Shown here piece after piece: positions 9,135 to 21,420 of a stretch of DNA of 64,000 nucleotides; positions within the stretch are counted from its first letter, which is position 1; every line of letters starts with the position of its first letter. The notes under the pieces were generated by a model. That model was not told where the DNA came from and searched no databases. It was given only the letters and a program-made list of their open reading frames with translations. Source of the DNA: Paralithodes platypus (Eukaryota > Arthropoda > Malacostraca > Decapoda > Lithodidae); the NCBI GenBank assembly GCA_032716605.1, contig CM064501.1, forward strand, positions 22,621,008 through 22,685,007, written 5' to 3'. Both the position numbers and the translations under genes were made by a program.

Positions 9135-11405
9135 ATATATACTGTATATAGCAAAAAAAAATTATGTGAGTGAGGGAGACAAAAGGCAAAACTGCCTGTA
9201 TCGAGTGCCTTCCCCAGAATTTAAAGAGTGACAGGGCCAAAATCAAGTAATGTTCGAGCCAAAATGCCTGGACACACGGATTTTGAAGCAATTTAAGTCA
9301 TAGGAAAAGGAAAAGACTGATTCTGGGAGAGAGTTCCAGAGCTCAGCAATTGAATAGAAGAAAGTCTGAGAATAAGATTTCACTCTTGGGTTGGAGAGTT
9401 GCACAGACTAGGGGTGGGATTGTGTTGCAAGACGGGTACTACGTACCCTACGTAGTGGAGGTGGTATACACTGGGAAAGCTCTGAGGAACATTGATTATT
9501 ATAGTAGCGATAGAATAGTGAGAGAGATGCAACATTGCGGCGAAGAGAGAGAGATTGCAGAGAGTTGGTGAGTGAGCGGGAGTTAACCCTCCTCTAGCGG
9601 GTGCTCTGTGGCCGTTTTGGGCCTTTCTGGGCCGTTCTGACAGCTATATCAACCATCAGTATGAAAGGAACTGTATTGCGCCGAAAACTAGGTGGAAATC
9701 GCTACACAATGACGCCACATACAGCTACATAGCACTCGTGGAGCACTGACAGTGTTACCTCGAAGATGGAAGTTTAGCAGATTTTGCTACCTTGCTCACT
9801 TTTAGCGAACTATTGGTTACACTGTCATCCTCACGTGCGGTGGGGGAACTGGAGTTAGTGTGGGCCGGGAGGCCACAGATGTCGGACGTATGGATCATTA
9901 CTATCCCACCCATTTTCACTCGATTTCCACCCTTTTTTCACCCGTTTTTTGCCAGTTTTTTCAACACGACTTAAGTGGTGAGCCGCTTTTTAAGGGTTAA
10001 TGATACGAAAGGCTTTCTTTTCTACTTTGTCTAGTAGTGCGGTGTGAGAGGATCCTCCCCACACATGTGAACAATACTCAATACAAGGACGCACTGTGCC
10101 CCTGTACAGAGCAAGAAGCTGTGCAGGGGTAAAAAAAAACGGCTTCTGGGAGGCTGACTTAGCAAGACTGGTAATATGGTCCTTCCAAGTGAGAGCAGAA
10201 GAAAAAGAGACACCGAGAATATTGAGAGAAGATGAAGGATTGATTTTTGTATTGTTGAAGTGAAAGGGATAGTCCTATGGGAGTTCTGAATGGGTAGTAA
10301 AATGAAGAAATTGGGTTTTGGAAGCATTATAGGTAACAAGGTTTTCTCTGCCCCAATTGGAAATAGTAGTTAGATCAGAAGATAAGTGTTGCATGGCTTC
10401 ATTACATTTGTCTTTGAGGGATTCCTGGCTGAGGCATTCAGGAAAACTAATTGAGTAGTGTAAGATAGAGTCGTCTGCGTATGAATGGATGGGACTGGAG
10501 GTACAGTTGAGAAGATCATTTATGGAAATTAGAAAGAGAATGGGAGATAAGACAGAGCCCTGAGGAACACCAGAGTTGATAGGATGAGGAAGTGAGCGAT
10601 AGCCGTCCACAACCGCAGCTGTGGAATGGCCGGAAAGGAAGTTAGAGACAAAGGCACAGATGGAGGGATAGAAACCGAGGAAGGGTAGTTTAAAAATTAA
10701 AGATTTGTGCCAGACTCTATCGAAGGCATTTGATATGTCTAGTGCAATAGAAAAGGTCTCATCGAAGTCACGAAAGGAGGATGACCAAGAGTTAGTAAGA
10801 TATGAAAGAAGATCACCAGTAGAGCGACCTTTAAGAAAGCCATACTGGCGATCTGCGAGTAGATTATGAGAAGAGAAATGCTGAAGAAATTTGGAAGTAA
10901 GAATAGTTTCAAAAACTTTAGAGATACAAGAGATGAGAGCAATTGGACGATAGTTGGAGAGTTGAAAGCGGTAACCCTTCTTTGGGATAGGTTGAATGAG
11001 AGCAAACTTCCAGCAAGAAGGGAAGACGTTAGAAAAGAGACAGAGACAAAAGAGTTTGCCTACTCAGGGAGTCAGCACTGAAGCACAGTTTTTTAGTACA
11101 ACAGGAGGAACACCGTCTGGACCGTACACCTTCTTAGTATTAAGCCCAGAGAGGGTAGAAAATACATCTTTAGAAGAGATTAGGATATTATGCATAAGTA
11201 GGAGAGAAAGGGGTGAAGAGGGAGGAATAGCACCGGAATCATCCAAGGTGAAGTTTCTAGCAAAAGTTTGAGCGAAGAGTTCAGCTTTGTCAGAGGAAGA
11301 AGTGATGGTTGTGCCATCACAAAGAGAGCTTGGGACACCCCTACCGCCTTATTTATGGGGAGTGAGAACCAAGAGTGCGTTTCCTGAGGAATTTGGTGGG
11401 ATGAT
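9135..11405 (-). pseudogene. LINE-A copy: RT and C-terminus, 5'-truncated and frameshifted
   Basis: Reading on the minus strand from about 11405, an RT entry segment (LDDSGAIPPS-like, then KVYGPDGVPPVVLKN at 11130) is followed by the QYGFLKGRSTGDLL block near 10840. FSIALDISNAFDRVW (first catalytic Asp) lies near 10740. SGVPQGSVLSPILFLI and SYADDSILHYS (YADD box) fall within the open stretch 10610-10275. The thumb (RPCIEYCSHVWGG) comes near 10080. The C-terminal AELWNSLPESVF lies near 9330, beyond the MITE at 9587-9996. Several frameshifts break it. It resembles the Jockey/X-element group; the endonuclease and ORF1 are missing. It lies head-to-tail inverted to the 8010-8700 fragment. Confidence 0.75.
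9587..9996. mobile_element. TTAA-flanked MITE M2 inside LINE-A
   Basis: This is a 410-bp element between TTAA 9583-9586 and TTAA 9997-10000. The left end is CCCTCCTCTAGCGG; the right end in reverse complement is CCCTTAAAAAGCGG. LINE-A sequence continues on both sides, which shows insertion into a pre-existing LINE. It has no coding capacity. Confidence 0.82.
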
Positions 11406-11409
11406 TTAG

Positions 11410-13350
11410 TGGTAATGGTAGCTGCAAACTGTTGCGCCTCAGCTTCCCAGTCCCCCCACGGACCCACACCTACCTGCCCCACCTGCAACACTGGACTGTG
11501 TGTTTGGTCTAGCGCCGGAATTGTATCCAATTCCGGCGTTAATGCGTTCAGAGCTTTTATGTCATTGACGCCGTCAGATTTTGTCCAGTCTGCAAACAGT
11601 CTTGCAGATGAGGCAGGGGGCAAAACCGGAGTTGACGAATATACGAAAAAATCAGGGTTATAGACATTGGGTATAGCCTTAATAGTAACATCTAGTAGCC
11701 TACCTTGCATATCCTTTGCCCTCAGTGTCTTGCTTTTGCTCACCTCTATGGTCCAGTCACTCGGGACCGGAATCTTCCCCCGATATTGTTGTCTGTGCCA
11801 TGTGAACGTTCTTGGCTATAGCCGGAACCCATGAGCAGTCAGGCCCATATAGAAGTGGCATAGGGCCTTTTCTATGTGGAATTTTGTCTAGGGGAGGAGG
11901 TTTGATATCCGTGATAACTCGGACATTCGTAGTTGTCAAGGCGGCGGACATGTTGTGTCACTCGCCGTGGTGGTCATTTGGTTGACGTTAAGGGGGGGTA
12001 TGGCAGTATTAGATTAAAATCTGGTAGGTTGTAAGGGCCTCACTGTTGATTCAATCGGGGGAGCTACCAGTGTCGTAGTGGAAGGGACCTGATAACTAGG
12101 GATACGATACTGTCTCATTACGTTATGCAAGATATCATTAAGGTCATCTGTAGTCACATATTTAATTTGAGATCCCCGGGTAGACTCTGAACCCGCCTCA
12201 GGGCCTTTCTCGTTCACTGGTTGTCCTGAGGATATTTCTAGATCTTCTACCTCCTCTGGGACTTCCACAACCTCCGGCGCCTCCTCAACCTCCGGCGTTT
12301 TCTGCCTTTGTAAAACTACCGGCTCATTCAAAGGCCACACTAAGTCAGGGACTGAGGAGGGAATATTATCATTGCCTCTCTGTCTGTCTTGGCCCTGAAA
12401 CCCAGTTTGTGCCTGTGGTGGTTCCGATTGTCTCCAAACACTTCTGTTAGGCACGGCGGGAGGCTGGGAGTCCTGTATAATACTAGCCTGTGACATGTCA
12501 TAATGCTGGACGTTACATGGTGTATAACCCCTATATTGTTCCGCCAGCACCCGTTGTGACACTATTGGTGGACCCGTACGTGGTGCGGCAAGATTTACCT
12601 TAGGTATAGCAAAGTCCTTAAGCCCATCCCTGGGATTCGACTCAGTCTCCTCATGTCCCCGCCTCCGAGTTTCCTGATTGGACAGACACGGATGTAGAGA
12701 CGGAGGAAAGTGGCCGCGGCGCCGGCGTAGGCTGGCGCCGAGACAGCGTCTCATCCGTGCGTGAACTTTTATTTCCACTCACTGATTTAGGGGTCGAAGT
12801 CACAGATTCTTCCCGCCTTCTTTTACTAGACTTAGCCGTCGATTCTACTGAAGACTGGCGATCTCGTCTACGAGGTGATCTTGACCTGGACCTTGACTTG
12901 GTCCTCGGCGAAGGAGACCGTCCTCGTTTGCGGCGGTCGGGGGGGAGTTGCCTCATCGCTGTCGCTACTCTCGCTACTAACTAATTTCTTAGACAAAGCT
13001 TTAGGTTTAGTTTTCGATTTGGGAGTCGACCTAGCTGACGTTGCTTTAGACACTGGAGATTTAATCACTAAGTGTTCCCACAATGTTTCGTCATCACACA
13101 TTAATACCTTATGGGCCACATCTTTTGCGTAGATATTAAAGATAGTCTTAATCTCCTGAAGGGCTACAAGGCACGAATGGTCCTTCTTCTCAAACACGTT
13201 TGACTGGAGTTCTGAGCAAACCGTGCATTTCTTAGAAAGCCAAAGTCCTCTAGATCTGTCGAGGCACTTTACACATCTGATACAATGTTTATGGGCAAAG
13301 ACCGGGAGAAGAGAACAGTTAAGTGTAGCGCACAGAGTAAAGCAAGGCAT
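11410..13350 (-). pseudogene. DIRS gag-like protein, frameshifted
   Basis: Gag would coat the element RNA. The minus strand from 13350 opens with a Cys/His cluster (HKHCIRCVKCLDRS, then KKCTVCSEL) suggesting a zinc finger. A Ser/Lys-rich linker follows, then an arginine-serine tract (RGRSPSPRTKSRSRSRSP) near 12920-12860 in another frame. Next is an acidic, Glu/Pro/Val-rich region near 12300-12230 and a tail (TTDDLNDILHNVMRQYRIPS) near 12150-12090 in a third frame. Further pieces run to 11410. At least three frame changes break it. A zinc finger followed by a basic region suits DIRS ORF1; the assignment leans on the flanking DIRS terminus. Confidence 0.6.
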
Positions 13351-14948
13351 GATGGAGCTAAAGACACCCCCCCCCCCCCGCCATGATCGGCTCCCTCACC
13401 TGCTGCCTGAGCTGCTACTGGAGTGACGAAATCTGGAATTAAACATTTCCAGGAATCAATGCTCATAAGGATAACCTGAGAGGTGGTAAAACATCCTATC
13501 CTTCAAGTCCGCCAGAAAATTAGCTATAGCGCACTGCTACTCTAACCTTCCGCCTGACTTGTCTTAGGAAAACTTAATTTCCTCTTGAACTGCTTACCTG
13601 TGACAAAGTGCCACTGGCCCAATTATTCCGTTAAAACTATCTGTTGACTATGGTCAAGATAGAAATAACCCCACTAGACTGTTTGCGCTGGGCCAGGAAA
13701 GTACACTACTGTTAGAGCCGGGCGAGGAAAGTCATGCCGTGCTAGGCTATTGGTTTGGGCGTGTTCGCTCGGCGGGCCGAGATTACTCCCTTAGGAATTT
13801 AGCATTTTCCGCCGGGAGGTTCGTGGTACTGCACACCACGCCGGGATTTTTTTGGCTCAATCCTTTCGCCTACGAGGCGAGGTTAGGCGTCAGTACGTAG
13901 AAAGATCGCCGGAAGGCAACGAGCCAAAATCATTGGGAGGGTCGACTTATATGTGAAAGTCAGACCTCCCCAAAACACCCCACACCACCATCAGGGCGTC
14001 TCCTGACTCCCTGTTTACGTGTTAAATATACATACACATATAAACGAGGGATATCTTAGGGTTATAATAGTATAATAATAATATTTATTAACAATATCAA
14101 CCCCTATACCCTACGGAGACCCCTAATGAGGCTGGCCACGAGGCTTGTAGTAATCAAACACCTTGTAGTTTACCTAATCTCCTGAAGACACTGCTGCGAT
14201 AACTGGCGTGGGGGCCCCGCGAGAGGGGCAAAGCAGGCTCGAACCATGGAAAGTCCCACACTACGTGTGACAACTCTTAGACCAGGGCGTCTGCTATAAT
14301 TCAAAAGCAACTGCCTCATATAGATGGTCAGAAGCCTATTACTGCGGATAGATGAGCCTCCTAACTATTAGCTGATAGCAATATCTAAGGCGCAGAAAAC
14401 ATAAACAAAAAACACATGTGGCGCTGAGCCTGGAAGATTGTAGGCGCCTGCACAATAGTACCCTATTTTAACACTTCCCTGCGGGCATACCAATGGGGTA
14501 GCCTGTGCTAGCTAGTCTAAACCTATTCAATACAACTCAGATAAATACAAATGAGCAAGGACTCACTAGAAGTGAGCGAACGAAGAATGTGGCAGAGCAC
14601 AGGCACGCACGTCCTACTGGGATGGTCGCGGGGAAGGGAAGGCAGAATGGCGTCTCTCTTGCGACGGTCTGGGCTAGAATCCACGCGCAAGAAATCCACG
14701 AGATGGAAAGCTATAGCAAAACAAGTTTTGAGTTTATTTTTTCTCTTTTATTTTTTACGAAGTTTTTTCGTAGTGCGTACCCCAATCATAAGACGATTCC
14801 ATAAGAGAAGTTGCGTTATACTTACGACGTGTAGTACTCCGTTTCCCCGCGGTGGAAGTTTCAAAACTGGCTTCCCGCGGGCACTTGGTAGGAGGCTATT
14901 ATACTAATAGGCATATTGTCAATGATGGAGGGCCACTAATAAATAATA
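13351..14948 (-). repeat. DIRS-2 5' region and left terminal repeat
   Basis: This is non-coding sequence upstream of the gag relic. It includes a C-run at 13366-13380, AT-rich DNA at 14030-14100 and the left terminal repeat ending near 14948. Open frames at 14505-14907 lie across the repeat and are not credible genes. Confidence 0.55.
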
Positions 14949-15900
14949 GTTACTGCGATGTTATAAGTGTAGCACTGATAAGTATAGACAATAGGACAGT
15001 ATTTGATTTATAAACGAAAAATAAGTCAAAGTGACTTGAATAAGTATTTAAACTGAAATAATTCAAAGAGTCATAAATATGAATTATTAATTCATAAACT
15101 TGTAATAAATATAATAGTCAGAAATATGTGACTGAGGAGCAATTACTCATGACTTAAACTATCACTATTGGACTTGTACCCTGATGACACGTAGCGTATA
15201 AACTAAGGTTTGAGTAAGCATTCAAGTTGACGTGTTAGTGTAGGTATTTGTAACCGGATAAACCTTTGTATATTTCCACATTAATAAATACAGGAGCCTG
15301 TATCCGAAGAAGTATATAAACGTTTTCCGCCCGATAGATATGTGTATTGTTCTCCCGAAGCAGAGCAACGAATAATAAACAAAGAACGGAAGAATAGAAA
15401 ATCTTATTTAATTTACGTTAATACTTAGTGAACCTCATCATACCTCAGTCTAGACCCTCACAACATTCATCGTTACCATTACAAACAAAATAAACACTTA
15501 AATTATTTAGTAGAGAGAATAGGTACTGGTAGAGTGACGTTGGAGCACACTGGTGTAGGTTTAGTTGTCCTGGTTCTTGACTACAGGGCCAGGGATTTCA
15601 CACATCCCAGGTAGGTTTGGGCCCAAATAACTTTAGGGCACAGTCGTCTCTCTCTCTCTCTTCTATTGACTCAGCACAACGCACTTGTTCACGATTCACG
15701 CTGAACCTGGAGGATGACAATAAAGGATCCCTACACTAGGTGTACTTAAAGTATTACCAGGCGTAGGTGGACAAGATAAGAAAAAACTATCCGGAACCTC
15801 TAAGGGGTACAGTGATGCAAACTAAGGCTGATCAAGGTTAACTAGATTTGCATCGAAAGTACTTGAGTCACCTAATATGCTCGAATTAAAAGGGGTCACA
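14949..15900. other. No gene seen; AT-rich flank
   Basis: AT-rich sequence holds short direct repeats of AATAAG/ATAAAT type at 14990-15130 and a CT microsatellite at 15646-15662. It could be a decayed LTR of the Gypsy element to its right, but I see no proof. Confidence 0.35.
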
Positions 15901-15902
15901 GC

Positions 15903-16521
15903 CTATAAATCTAAGTCATGAGAAAGACTTGAGAGGCTGCTCTGTGCAAGATCTGTGGTTTCGATTGATGGCGCACATATAAAGACGTTTTCAATCGAAC
16001 TATCTACTAGCCTCCTTATGGATGGATGGCCACTAGTAGATAAGGAATGAAGTTCCTCACCTTTTATTCTAAGTTCCGAACCCAAAATGGTAGTGAATTC
16101 TGAGGGCTGAAGGCTTCCTTTGCTTAGGCTCAACACACATAGTGACTCTGATTTTGTTGGCACTTTGGGGAAAGAGGGGCATGTGTGAGCCTCTGGCTTT
16201 GGTTTCTGTCAGGGAGCCGGTCGCAATAAGATTGTATTTGACTTGGGGATTACATGAGGAGAATGCAGGCATTGTTTGCAGTTGAAGATTTGGTTGGTAT
16301 TGGCTCTGAGGGAGATTTGGACCTGATGGGTGAGGTGATTCTATTATCATTTGATTGTTCATTCCCTCATTATTGGCATGGTTACTGTGGTTTATTATTG
16401 AATGGGAGTAGTTAACTTGCCTCTTCATATTTCCTTTTCTTTGATTACTATATAACACAGGGGCACACTGAAGTGGTTGATCTCTTATTTCCATAGAGTT
16501 GCTGGAGTCCTTGTTGTCCAC
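15903..16521 (-). pseudogene. Unrecognised reading frames downstream of Gypsy pol
   Basis: Two overlapping minus-strand frames occur: 16521-16069 (Asn/Ser/Gln-rich) and 16163-15903 (Ser/Leu-rich, for example EELHSLSTSGHPSIRRL). They lie downstream of the Gypsy pol relic in the same orientation, where a third retroelement gene would sit. I do not recognise a domain; no signal peptide or transmembrane segment is obvious. Confidence 0.3.
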
Positions 16522-16679
16522 GTGTGCGTCTGGGCGGCTAGGGTAGTCTCCCCTCCGACTTGCGTTTTCCTTCTTCTGTCATGGTTGGTTATTGTAGTTA
16601 GCCTTGCTAACTCCGTTTTCCTTCATTTCCCATCTCCTGTTGTTGTTTCTCTTGGATCTTGGGGGTCGCTGGGTAGTTT

Positions 16680-17060
16680 TACAAGATCTTATGGTAGCAA
16701 CACGTACAGGTAGTTCTGAGGTGGTGGTTGTGATTGGTAGATGAATGGGGGAATGGTTGGAATATTTTCCTCCCGTGGCATCTCGCCATCGCCTTCCAGA
16801 AAAAAGTCCCGACCTCGGGGCTGGAGCATATATTTCTTGAAAGTGTTGGTCCTGATGTAAGGCAGGAGATGGTGGAGGAAATAACACCATATTCTGGCTG
16901 TGGTGTTATTGATGCTATTAGCATCTCTGTAAACGGTGAGGGGGAGAAGAACATCTGAGTTGTGGAGGATGTTAAGAAGTCTGAGTGATGTGATGTTACG
17001 GTCCTCAATTTTGTACGTGAAGGGAGAGTTTTGCTACTTTCATGGTGGGAGATGTGGCTG
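16680..17060 (-). pseudogene. Third-ORF relic of the Gypsy element
   Basis: After the proline-rich region the minus strand opens again. It reads a helical, basic segment in one frame (ITSLRLLNILHNSDVLLPL, then FLHHLLPYIRTNTFKKY) and an overlapping alternative frame. The right arm preserves only its beginning (to 53977), where LINE-B interrupts. The function is unknown; it is possibly a gag- or env-position product of the Gypsy element, but no motif supports either. Confidence 0.3.
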
Positions 17061-17199
17061 GAGCAGTGTCTGAGGAGGGAATGTTTGAATCCTGAGGGGT
17101 AGGGTCAGAGATCAGGTTGGTAGGGAGGGGGAGGTCCTTAGGTTTATTTATTTTAGAGGGGGGGGGGGTACCATTGATAAGTCTAGGGGGGGGGAAGGG

Positions 17200-19683
17200 G
17201 GAGAAGTTAATTACTGCGACGTTAAGGGGGCTTTTGTTTGTAGACTGGCGAGGTGGGCTGGAGGCGGCTAGGTCAGGTTGGGCAGGTGTATGTGTCGAGG
17301 CAGCTGGGTCAGGTACAGGTGCAGAAGTAGGTGTGAGACTGGTGGGCGTGGCGACTGGCTGTGCAGGTGAGATTGGAGAGGTGGTGGTATAGGTGCAGAG
17401 GCAGGCATGGCGGTGGTGGGCGTGGCGGCTGGCTGCACAGGTGGGGTTGGAGTTGGTGTTTTTCTCCTAGTAGGGGTTGCTGGTTCCCATCGCCGAGGTT
17501 TTGTGATGTGGAGGCCATACCGGGAATATACAGGCTGGGTGATAGGAGGTGGTGAAGGGGTTAATGGAGGGGATGTGAGGAAACAGGGTTTTCTGAGTTT
17601 GGAGAGGGAAGGGGGGTGTGGTTTAGGATGAGGTTTGGGCTTGGCAGAGGTATGAGCGGGAAGGGGAATAGGGAGGATGGTGGGCGAAGTGGGTGGAAGG
17701 TTAAGAGTGGGATTTTGGACGGGTAGTTAGGGGTGGTGATTTGGGTTGGGGTAGAGGGGGTAATTTACGAAATTTCGGTGTTTGTGGAGGAAGAGGAGAG
17801 GGGGGAGAGATGAGGGCTAGGCATGGTAGGTGTGGTTGGAATTGGAATGGTTTGGGTAGGAGGATTAGGAAGGGATGAGGAATGGGATAGGGTAGGAAGA
17901 GGTGCGAACGCAGGTGGAGCTGAGAGGGCATGAGTGATTGAGGGAAGGGATGTAGGATAGTTAGGAAAGGAGGGCATTGGGTTTGGATTAGGTGGAGGGG
18001 TAGGTAGGGGACATTTTGGTGTAGGGATGGGAAGAGGTGGTAATGGGGGGTTTGGTTGGCTCTGTGTTTTGGTAGGTAAAGGGTCAAGATTAGTTGCAAC
18101 ATTGTCATTAGGGTCCGCCAACATAGTGGTGTTAGCATCGAGAGGTTGGAAGCGGCGTACATAACGGTTTTTATATGTGCATGACTCCCCATAATAGTTG
18201 ATCGTGACTTGATAGTAATTTGGTACTGTCAGTATTTCAAAGGGAACCTTGAATCTTGGTTTTAATTTCCATGGAACGGGAAGTTGGGCTACCATCACAA
18301 GGTCGCCGACGTGGTGTGGGTTGACTTTTGGAGTTTCATTGGGTTTCAGGTCCTGGAGAAACTGGAGTTATCTTAATCGGTTGCGTAGGTGGACGAGTGA
18401 CTGGTTGAGGTCAGGTGAGGGCTCGGATGGGACTGACTGGTGACGTAGAGGAAGTAGTAGTGGTGATTCCCCAAATATTCTTTCGTGAGGCGTTATGCCA
18501 TCCTCACGAGGACATGTGTTTATCCCTCATTCTACAATTCGAACCTGACTTGGCCAATCTGTCGAATTCATTTGTTGCAGCCGGGTTCTGATTTGATTAG
18601 CGATGGTTCTGTGGCTGCGCTCGTAGATTGAGTTACCTTGGAGCCAATAAGGGGAGGAATATGGTTGATCTTATAGCCGAAAATCTGGGAGATTTGCGTC
18701 CAGACATGACCTGTAAATTCGGGGGCATTATCCGAATGTATGGCTTGAGGAAGGCCAAAGTAGGGAACACATGTTGCAAGAGGGCCTCGGCAACAGCAAA
18801 ATCGGAGTGTTCTTTGGCTGGGCAGGCAATGACGTATTTTGAGTATGTATCAACAAATGTTATTATGTACCTGTTTCCTTTGACTCCGTCCATTGGCCCC
18901 ATGACGTCGACAGCTAGGAGTTGCCATGGTTTGGATGCAATGAGTTTGCCTGATGGTCCTGGGGTTCTGGTTTTGTCTTTTCCTAGGGCACAGGCACGGC
19001 AAGCTTCTGTGATCATTTTGGCGGTAACGTAGGTTCTTGGCGTCCAATAAATATTTTGAATATATTTCTTTTGCCCTAGATGGATGCCATTTTGTGAGTG
19101 TAGGGATTGCATAACGTCGATGGTGGTGTTGGGACTGATAACAATCTTGCCATCTGACGTATACAGGTTGTCTCCTTTCTTCTCTAGTTGGTCAAACACG
19201 CTTTGTGGGATCCAGTCCGGTTTTTTCTTACTTTGATGGGCTTGAAGAAGTTGTTGTTGGACTTGGTCGGTAGAGTCTTGGTGGTGGATTGCTCGAATTG
19301 ATGCTGAGGTGGAAGTGGGTTGCAGGGGTAATCTGGACAGTGCATCGGCATTGGTGTGAAGTTTTACAGGCCTGTATGAGATCTCGAAATTGAATTCTTC
19401 AAGGGACTCTCGCCATCTGACAGTTAAGGCATTTTTAGTATTAGACTTTCTGAGCCACTGCAAAGCTTGGTGGTCGGTAATGATGGTGACTTTGACCCCT
19501 GCCAGATATGCTTTGAAATGTTCTCACAGGTATACTCTTTCCTGGGGTCGGGGGAAGTGCCTGGGTGATGCAGGCAACCCGAGCAAAGCGTGGTGAGGAG
19601 TCGGTTGTGCCCTCTTGTCTTGGTGGCGTGGTGGCAGTGGTTGCTGGTGTGTGCGGGGCCTCATCTCCTTGGTTCTCCTCATT
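17200..19683 (-). pseudogene. Ty3/Gypsy pol relic: RNase H end, integrase, proline-rich tail (left arm)
   Basis: This would be a retrotransposon polyprotein piece. The minus strand from 19683 enters at the end of RNase H (ALQWLRKSNTKNAL, NADALSRLPL near 19340). The integrase zinc-binding H-H-C-C follows (HSQNGIHLG ... ACRACALGK near 19000-19090). The first catalytic Asp is in LLAVDVMGP near 18910. The second Asp and the Glu lie in a shifted frame downstream of about 18720 (HSDNAPEF, then GNSIYERSHR). A C-terminal SH3-like stretch (HHVGDLVMVAQLPVPWKLK) follows near 18300, then a long Pro/Thr/Ser-rich region to about 17250. The frameshift after TLAFLKP is shared with the right arm, so this copy was already broken before duplication. 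RT and gag are absent. Confidence 0.8.
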
Positions 19684-20944
19684 GTGGAACAGAGAGTGCA
19701 AAAGAAGATTGGGGAGGATAAATATAAAACAGGACCGTGTGGGAGGGGGATTTAGAAAACGAAATGGGAGAGAGGAGTGGGTCATACTAGAAAATGGGAG
19801 GGGATGTGTCAGAGAGATAGAGAAAGGGATAAAGGAGGAGGGGAGAAGAAAGTGGAGGGAGGGGGTAGAAAATAAAGCCATATGCTGGCATATTACAGAG
19901 AAAAGGAAAAACCAGCTAGAGAACTATTCTATGATGGAGGATGGGGATCGAAACTACTGTTTAACACCTTATTAGCGGGCTAGGCGGTTTATTTATATGT
20001 ACCGCCCAGCGGGGTGTTTTTAGCCAAAATAGGGCTGTTTACGTGATCATTTTCATGCCTAAATAAGACCCAGAGCGTAAAACAAGTATCTATCCCTGAA
20101 AGGGCATAAACAGAGCTTTCCAATGACACCATAACGATCCTTTTATGATGGCTAGTTTTCTTGCAACAACCGCGCAACGCGAGTGCAAAAAGCATGTAAT
20201 TCGGCACTTTCCCCATACAATTCCGTATATAGCGAGTGAGAGAGGGAGGGAGGAGGTGGGATTCGTGTCAGTAGGTTCGCCGCGGTGGTCTGGAGCAGTC
20301 ATACGCTTGCTACTCTCCTGCCACCACTTGTCTCTCTCTCTCAGCAACATTACGTGCTGAAATTGCCACACGACCTATGTCGAGCGCCGCCAGATAGTCC
20401 AGATTTATTATACTCGACTTATGTTGCGCCCCGACACTTAGGGATTAAAGCAAGGACAGGATCGCTAGAGACGAATGAGAGAACAAGGAGATGGAATGGA
20501 ATGGGACCGCACTGCAATCAATGTGAAATGGGAGGAGACCCAATAGTAGAGGATGTAGAACACATAGTAACGGAATGTACAAGATATAATGAGGAGAGAG
20601 ACGAGTTAGAGGGGTACATGAGGAATAGAGTTGGGGAGAGGGGGTGGGAGGAGATTAAACAGAGAGAAGATAGAGGGGTAGGGGCGCTATTGGGGTTAAC
20701 ACAGGAGATGGAAACACAAGACATGGAGATGGTGAAGAGGATGTTGGAGAAAATGTGGAGGAAGAGGAATGGGTAGGGGGGGGGGGGAAGTGAGGGGGGG
20801 GGTGTATAACGAGAAAAAAAAACTCCCTTAAACTATCCTTCTACTCTAAACTTTCCCTCCTACTAACGTTTCTGAGCCAGTACCGATTTAAAGGTCAGCC
20901 CTGTGGATCTACACGGTCTGCGGGCGGGTTCGATAGAAGAAGAA
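19684..20944 (+). mobile_element. LINE-F fragment inserted in the left arm
   Basis: This 1.26 kb insertion is absent from the right arm, where ATT is followed directly by GCTGCTTTTCG (seen inverted near 50330). It ends in a short (GAA)n run next to GCTGC. The plus strand encodes a decayed basic segment before the MITE. After it comes a CCHC-type C-terminal motif, CNQCEMGGDPIVEDVEHIV then TECTRYNEERDEL (20515-20610), typical of Jockey/R1/I-group LINE tails. The two halves are not in one frame. It is 5'-truncated and dead. Confidence 0.65.
19965..20444. mobile_element. TTAA-flanked MITE M3 inside LINE-F
   Basis: This is a 480-bp element between TTAA 19961-19964 and TTAA 20445-20448. It begins CACCTTATTAGCGGG. 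A near-identical relative lies at 57978-58455 (M4), sharing most of the interior (ACCGCCCAGCGGGGTG, then TTTAGCCAAAATAGGGCTG). It has no transposase frame. Confidence 0.85.
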
Positions 20945-20965
20945 GCTGCTTTTCGTCCCTATCTC

Positions 20966-21015
20966 ACATACATACATACATATATACATACATACATACA
21001 TACATACATACATAC
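20966..21015. repeat. (CATA)n microsatellite
   Basis: Tandem CATA units run with a few TATA interruptions. The right arm keeps the complementary (TATG)n run at 50281-50306, so the microsatellite predates the duplication but now differs in length. Confidence 0.85.
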
Positions 21016-21420
21016 GTACTATCTTAGCCCAGAATAGAAGAACACAACTGTATAAATGCATTCACTCATACATACAAATCAACATACACATTCAGTACAC
21101 ATAATGCCTATAAATACTTACACACATACACATATACATCACACACACATAATGTTGAACTGTAGATTACAAATATTACATGCTCGTTCAATGTAATTAA
21201 CACGAGCTTCATAAAAAAATCATAATATATTAAATTACGTATTTTAAATAATTGGCTATTTCTTAATACTATAGATATACTACTGGCTACACAGACCACA
21301 CTGCTCCCTCATTCTAAATACTTGTTTAGTGTTATGCCCTGATTTTATTCAGGTTTAACTATTAGTTAGGGTGAGTTCTTTCGAGACTGGGATATCTAAG
21401 TTCATACAAATACATATAAA

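Larger units (their letters stand above)
11406..14948 (-). mobile_element. DIRS-type element, left end and gag only (DIRS-2)
   Basis: A second DIRS element of the same family lies on the minus strand. Its left terminus at about 14948 matches the left half of the DIRS-1 internal complementary region (GGCATATTGTCAATGATGG at 14910 against GGCATGTTCGTCAATGATGG at 3831). The hairpin ACGAAGTTTTTTCGT is shared with the DIRS-1 right repeat. Gag remnants follow at 13350-11410. No RT or recombinase follows; LINE-A begins instead. Confidence 0.75.

Noticed and set aside
13366..13380. C-runs and G-runs as functional quadruplex sites
   Set aside because: They are pure homopolymers (also at 2701, 3303, 30347, 48750) within MITEs or leaders, prone to sequencing error. 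No spaced G-tract pattern stands out.
14505..14907. Overlapping plus-strand frames of 99 and 118 codons
   Set aside because: They run through the DIRS left terminal repeat and its hairpin, with no recognisable content.
17117..17631. Gly/Val/Trp-rich plus-strand frames
   Set aside because: They are antisense to the proline-rich tail of the Gypsy gene (Pro codons read as Gly/Trp), and mirrored at 52374-52771.
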